Assembly: GCA_013397455.1 (NCBI GenBank)
Contig: VYZB01000333.1
Location: forward strand, 424,072-488,071
Direction: 5' to 3'
Length of the DNA: 64,000 bases
From: Crotophaga sulcirostris
Lineage: Eukaryota; Chordata; Aves; Cuculiformes; Crotophagidae
Positions 58,138 to 64,000 of this stretch are shown here, piece by piece (position 1 is the stretch's first letter; every line of letters begins with the position of its first letter). The notes beneath the pieces were generated by a model. That model was not told the origin of the DNA. It was given only the letters and a program-made list of their open reading frames with translations, and searched no databases. Made by a program: the position numbers and the translations under genes.

Positions 58138-61100
58138 AGTGGAGAGATGATAGCTCTTTTGTGCCCCATAATGGGGCTCGAGGTAAGGTGGGACCAGCCT
58201 GGGAGAGGATGTTGACAGCATTTCCTACCTCCTGTTCTCCACCTGAACGCATTAAAATTCTCGTCTCTCATCTCCCCCTGCTGATCTTCCTCCCTGTGGG
58301 ACTGTAGAACTTGAGTCACTTACTGCCCTCCCTGTGGGCAGTGCTCCCCTTGGTACAGAGCGCCTCAGCCTGCCTTCAGTGGAGAGGAGGGAGTGTGTGC
58401 CAGAACCCCACGGATTTTAGGTTGCTCCAAGAAAAGGAAGGGGAAGCACAGAGGATCTAAACTAGTGCTTGAAAAACCCAAATGCTATCTAAATTTCACA
58501 TTTGGTGATTAAGTCCTTTCAAAAGAGCACCCGAACTGCCGTGCCAGTGGGTAAGCAGTAAGCTGGTTTGAACAAACAAGTGCTTTTCAGAAGGAGCTTA
58601 CTCATAAAAATCTTCATCTGTCATTAACCAGTTGATTCTGCAAACCTCCCCCACCCGTTAATTCTGTCCCCCATCACTTTCCCTTGGCAAGCTTCCTATT
58701 TCTCACAGCAGCAGCTGCACACAGTTGAATAGTAAATCAAACACCCTAAAAACTGTTGTTTTAATACAATGTCTAAGATTTCCCAATTCTCTTTTCCTCC
58801 CCTATTTTTCTTGATAACGATTCTGGCTCATCTTCCTCTGGTAGTAAAACAACTAAATCTGGTAGGAAAATCCTGACCTGTATTTTTAATTTTTTTTTTT
58901 AAATTAGTGGGTAGGTTAGTAAGTGAAAAGCAAGTAATCCATAAGCAGTTTAGATAACTCGATATTACAGGCTTGTGTTGTTAATTGGTATCAAATACAT
59001 TTTAAAAATTATATTTCAGTAGCAAATGACTTTTCTCATCAGACTCTCTTGTGGCAGATTTATTTCTTTCTTCATCGTGGTTATAAGTCTTAGGAGAAAT
59101 CAGTGTATGCATCCCCCACAGCCTTCATTTCATCCTCTCCCTGGGCTGTGCCATCTGGCAGTGTCATCTTTCTTTAAGTCTTCAGGTGCCTCTGTTGGCC
59201 TGAAAAACCTTCCAAAAGCAGGTTGAGTTCAACACATCTTAAGAGACATCTTCTCTAGGTCAAAAGGACCTTCACGGCTTCCTGACAACATTTGAAGTCT
59301 TCCCAGCCCATGGTGCAGCACCAGAGGTGGCTTCCTGGCTCAAGAAATGGTGAATGAATCCCCACTGGCAAAGCTGCGAGTCTTTGAAGCAGATAGTTGG
59401 CATGAATCAAGAGCTCAATCTGCTGAAGGAGTTGTTGAACTTTTGTTAACTCTCTACAACTTGGCTTGCCTTGTATGGGATGCACAACTTCTGGGTTAGT
59501 GCTCACATCTCTAATTACACACAGCACTGGGGTTTTCTGTTTGGTTTTTAATCTGGACTGTGCAGTGGAACCAGCCAATGGTAAAGCCATTCGAGTGAAA
59601 CAGCATCTGTTATGAGTTAGGAGGAAAACTATTTTGATTACGATTGCAACAAGCAAATTGTAGATGCAGTGGCAGTGACTCTACCAGTGTAGATAAACTA
59701 CACGGGAGGGGAAATGTCCTAACCTTCAAGAACAGCCTTTGTGCTCCCTTCTCTTTTTACAGAGGGTCTGTGAACACTGCTGAAGGCAGGGGCAGAGCAT
59801 GGAGCAGGATGTAAATGCAGCAAGCGCATCACATCGTCCACGCATCTTTTTCTAATGAGCTTCCAAGAGCAGCAGGAAAATCTCCATGTTGCTGTCAGCA
59901 CTGCTGGATGAACAACATTGCCTTTGTGACATGCTTACTGCCAAAGCCCAGGAAACTCAGAGGTAAGGCCTTGACTCCAGCCTTTTTGAGCAAAAAAGCT
60001 CGATGACAAGACTGAGCAAGGAATGTCCCTCAAAGCTGGACAGGGAGGAGATGGACTTGACCATGGCCATGGGGAGTGCAGCACTGCTGTAATTAGTTTT
60101 CCGCTCACTCCTATATGATGGCTGTGGTGGGAACAGAAGGTGGTCCCCAAAGCCCATTGGAAGCCAAAATCTTCAGCATGGATGCTTTGGATCCAGACTG
60201 CAATTCCTTGTGCCCTCGTTGAAGCTGGGAACTATTACGGAGAGCTGGAGAGGCTCTGGGAACCGAGAGAAGATGTGGAAGTGTAATGTAACATCCTGGC
60301 TGCCCACTTCTCTCTTTTCGTAGAAAGACATCTGGGGAAATCACCACCACTACCTCTCTTTGTGCTCCTGCTCCCTTCTTCTGGGACATTATGCTTTTTG
60401 TGGCTTTTGGTCTTTTGAAGTTAAGTTTGTTACGCAGTCTTGGTGAGTGCTTTGTGGTTTGTGGCAGTGTGTAGGCGAAAAAAAAGGACAGGGCTGTGCT
60501 GAAGGCAGTTTGGTCTCTGTTGGTAGAACCAGCTGTTAAAATCAAAGGCAATTTTCTAAACCATCTTTAAAAACCACTCCAGCAAGATCTACTCCCTGCT
60601 GCTCGATGTCTCTGTCTTCTCAAACCACACCACTCATGCTTGTTTTGGCAGATTGCTCGCTCTCCTCCTCCTCTGCCTGCTGAAATTGGAACTCCACAGC
60701 CTCCACCCATGCTCCCATGCCTCGTACTGGTTTCTGTTGGTCTGGGAGCATGGTTAGCAAGAGAACGGGGCTGGGAAAGATCTGCAGACCTTTCTGGGCT
60801 AAATATCTGTTATATGGGACTGGATCAACTGACCTGTCCTGTGAAGCACGTGTGTTAACAGCAGGCAGTGCTGCAGCCAACATTAATGATTTGTGGACAG
60901 GCCATAGTATCTTGGCTAACCAGATTAATACCTCATCTGGTAAACAAATTCTGTGTAGCAACACAAGTTGCACACTGTCCCCAGAAGACCATAACAACTG
61001 CTCTAGAGTCATTACCATCTAACTAGCAAATAAATATTTCGGCACGCAGGCTCATTTGAAGATGTGGATTATTTTCTGAGAGGCTGAAATGGCTCTTTTA

Positions 61101-61448
61101 GGTAAACACTAGCTCAGGGCACTCTCTGCAAAGCAGATTTTTGACCTGGTGGACCTTGGCTGGTAGGCAGGCATGTGTGCCTGGACAGTGAGCCGGCAGG
61201 CTGTGCTTCACTGGAACGACAGCAAGCCCCAGGCTGGGAGTAACGTCTTATTGCATCAAATAATGTGCCTTCCCCTTCCCACCCTGCTCTTAGCTTCTTT
61301 TTCAGTTCTCTTCAGAGGACATAAAGGTACTTTTACAAGCAAGGAACTAAAAATGAGTATTTAAAAAAAAAATCAGAAAGATGTTTTTGAGTTGAATATT
61401 AGAGTTTGTCAATGAAGTTTTAAGACATACCATGTTGAGGCTTCTTTT
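58138..61448. other. unique sequence with a run of longer minus-strand open frames
   Basis: Minus frames at 59255-59656 (133 codons), 60111-60551 (146) and 60620-61018 (132) are the longest outside CR1, yet no domain is recognisable and the frames differ. Locally higher GC lowers stop frequency, which may explain them. Homopolymers: T-run at 58893-58902, A-run at 60478-60485, A-run at 61362-61370. Confidence 0.45.
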
Positions 61449-61921
61449 GGAAGGACATGGACGTTTTAGAGTGAGTCCAGAGCAGAATCAAAGATGATCC
61501 GAGGGCTGCAGCACCTCCCATATGAAGACCGGCTGAGAGAGTTGGCCTTGTTCAGTCTGGAGAAGAGAGGGCTGTGGGGAGACCTTAGAGCAGCCTCCCA
61601 GTACTGAAAGGGGCTCCAGGAAAGCTGGGGAGGGGCTCTTGATCAGGGAGTGCAGGGACAGGATAGTGGGGAACAGTTTTCAGTTGAAAGAAGGGAGATT
61701 GAGATCTTAGGAAGAAATATTTTCCTGTGTGGGTAGTGAGGCCATGGCACAGGTTTCCCAGAGCAGTGGTGGCTGCCCCATCCCTGGAGGTGTTCAAGGC
61801 CAGGTTGGATGGGGCTTTGCGTCCCCTGATCCAGTGGGAGGTGTCCCTGCCCATGGCAGGGGGGTTGGAACTGGATGGGCTTTAAGGTCCCTTTCAACCC
61901 AAACCATTCTATGATTCTATA
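61449..61921 (+). mobile_element. CR1 LINE, 5'-truncated, ATTCTATG-tail class
   Basis: Starts near GGAAGGACATGGACGTTTTA, passes ATGATCCGAGGGCTGCAGCA, CTTGTTCAGTCTGGAGAAGA, GGGGCTCCAGGAAAGCTGGG, GGGAGTGCAGGGACAGGATA, GGTGTCCCTGCCCATGGCAG and GGTTGGAACTGGATGGGC, and ends CATTCTATGATTCTATAAAA. Few differences from the class pattern in the 3' 150 bases. Confidence 0.95.
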
Positions 61922-64000
61922 AAATACCAGGTTGAAATTTCTTTTCCAGGCATGTTAAAAGGAAAGGAATTTTGGTGCTGCATTTAAAGGTCGTCTTTTA
62001 GCAGACAATGAACTTCTGCCTTTCCCCTCTCAGGACATCTCCAGACCTACTTTGAAAGGCTCTTTCTCTGCACTCTGACCTATTCAGTCGTGTTGCTCCA
62101 GAGCACATTTCCAAGGCAGAGGGAAAAGCTCTGGAAAGCATTATGCTCCCACTAAAAAGTTTGATTTGGTATTGCAGTTAGGGAACCAGGTAAGCTTAGA
62201 GGAATACGAGCAAGATATGGAGCTCTGCCTCCGGTAGTGGTCGGCTCTCTCAGTGAGGGATCTGATCACTCCTACCCTAATCCCTGCAGACTGTCTGGTG
62301 ATTGCCCTGACATCTGCTGGCTTCAACCCATCGCACTGGAAGATGTCTGTATTGTAGCATTCCCCACCAAAATAGACTTCTTTGTGCTGAAACACTGGTT
62401 CAAAATGACATCAGAGCCCATAGTAAAGGCTAAGCACTGTCCTTGTTTCCATCTGTCCATGGAGGAGGCATCTTCATGCCAAAAACACAACCTGAAGTTG
62501 AGTTTGTTGGGACAGGTGATATTCAGAGATGCTGAACATTCTGCAAGGTCAGCAAAAATTGGCTTTGAGACTCTGAAGATCAAGGCACTCAGTTTGTGTC
62601 ACTAACCACTGAGATTTAGGGTTTCGCTTCAAAAAGAGGTTTCAAAGATACCCAGAAAATCCCGAACCTATTTTTGGTGATGTTAAGTCCTAACTGCTCT
62701 CCTGTGGTTTTGCAAATCCTTCCCACTCTCCCCAAAACTGAATACATTGTCTTCAAGCACTGCCAAGCTAGAGCTCCTCAGTGATGCTAAAATTTACTTG
62801 AAAGAATGCATTTAAAAATGAATATGCTCAAAGATTATACATGGATTCATATGCATGTATACAAAGACATTGTCTCATAGACAACAACTGCAGCATATTG
62901 AATCTAGTCTTGGGGAATCATTTCATAGTGCTTTACTGCCTGTTTTAATCCTATCTCTTTGCATCTTTATCAGAAGCCCATACATGTCATCATTCATATC
63001 TCTCCTTGAAACAACAGAATTTGCTGGCTGAAAAGTGTTGAGGTAATGTATATTTTTTTATTTTAAGTGTTCCCTCTGTCTCTGTGTGGAGAAGGGACTT
63101 GTGTGAGGTTTTCTCTTAGAGGATGTAAAAGGGTGAAGGTGGAGTTCAAAATCATCCACATTTGGGCTTTACCTCCTTCTCTGCAGGCCTACGAAAGCAC
63201 AAGAAATCTGGTGAATTAATCTACTGTGGAGGAAGAGGCTTTGCCACAGACACCAGATACACAATGGTGCTCAGGATGTTTTTTATTATGAGAACTCGCA
63301 CTCTGCAGGGAAGGAGAGGTGGGGGAGGGCTTCAAGCAGAGAAGAGTACCAACTCTCATCAAAAATCGAAGTCTGTGTAGATATCCCCTGCATCCCCATG
63401 TGGAAAGGCTTCTTGGGGAGATGTTTAAGAAATCAACGATCTCTTCTCCCCAGCAGTATTTCTCAATGATGACAGAGCCCCTTTCTCCCTTCCCCCCGTG
63501 CTATCAGCTGGCTAATCTGCCTGCACATTCTGACACACAGCTGTGAGAGATGAAAACTGTACTGTTGATAGATGAAACTTTGGATAAGATTACATGGTTT
63601 TGAATATCTTGATGACATATTTGTCTGAAAAGTCTTTTAGAGGACAGCCTAATATAAATGCACGGAAATGTTTCTAATGACTAGCATTTGTCTACGTACT
63701 TGGTTTGGAAGATTAACATTCACGTGTTCTTCGACTGTCATTTGCATTTGTATGTGGAGGCAAACTTTTCAATAATCACTTCTTCACGCCGAGAAGAGTT
63801 AACAATTTATTCAAAATACTCAAGGCCAAATTAGTCCCTTCTGTAAGGCTGGGAGCTCTGGTGGAGTTGCACTAGTGGTGGATCTGGCTTCGCTGTGCTC
63901 TGTAGCAGCCACAGTTCCATGCCTGGGAGGCTGCACGTGCTGACCTTGCCTGTGTTAATGACAGAAGTCCCCCGTTAGAAAGACAGAGTGACTGCAGAGC
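61922..64000. other. unique sequence to the end of the window, no gene recognised
   Basis: 62237-62605 is open on plus (122 codons). On minus, 62141-62395 (84 codons) and 62323-62583 (86 codons) overlap it. None of the products is recognisable. 62780-63060 is AT-rich. No CR1 copy is seen here. Confidence 0.5.

Noticed and set aside
1..64000. Endogenous retrovirus or LTR element
   Set aside because: I looked for paired LTR-like ends, gag/pol-like frames and primer-binding sites and saw none; the only reverse transcriptase signal is CR1.
1..64000. tRNA, rRNA, snRNA or microRNA genes
   Set aside because: No A/B-box pair with cloverleaf, no rRNA-like block and no clear precursor hairpin was found by eye. 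A covariance-model scan (Infernal/Rfam) would settle this.

Overview
The window reads as nuclear DNA from a bird, lying in an intergenic or intronic stretch. The main reason is a dense scatter of 5'-truncated CR1 LINE copies. They share the CR1 ORF2 C-terminal sequence and end in short tandem octamer tails (ATTCTATG type or ATACTGTG type) instead of poly(A). I found no bacterial-style operons, rRNA or tRNA genes, CRISPR arrays, endogenous retroviruses, or any exon of a host protein that I can name. The order of bird is not resolved.

Layout. 1-14.7 kb is repeat-poor: one short CR1 tail (3.2 kb), a possible ancient MIR-like SINE (3.6-3.8 kb), one CR1 (4.2-4.7 kb), then about 10 kb without any CR1 I can see. 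14.7-19.5 kb holds a mix of younger and old, diverged CR1s. 22.2-23.6 kb holds the most informative locus: two CR1 copies head to head, forming a roughly 96% identical inverted repeat. The plus copy keeps the end of the reverse transcriptase domain and is broken by one in-frame stop. 24.9-42.6 kb carries many truncated CR1s of at least three lineages on both strands. 42.6-47.2 kb is again CR1-free. 47.2-54.1 kb has several more copies, including two opposed fragments joined by a (GT)13 tract. 57.3-58.1 kb is a nested insertion: an ATACTGTG-tailed CR1 inside an older-type CR1, with a 5-bp target duplication. 58.1-64 kb is unique sequence apart from one CR1 at 61.4-61.9 kb.

CR1-derived DNA adds up to roughly 10 kb by my hand-drawn boundaries, about 16% of the window. 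None of the copies is complete: the full family is about 4.5 kb and the longest piece here is under 1 kb. None can be a functional element. The remaining open reading frames are short, mostly 60-150 codons, as expected by chance in 64 kb. I flag a few for checking but call none of them a gene. All repeat boundaries were set by eye against the remembered CR1 family pattern and against copies within the window, and may be off by 5-30 bases.
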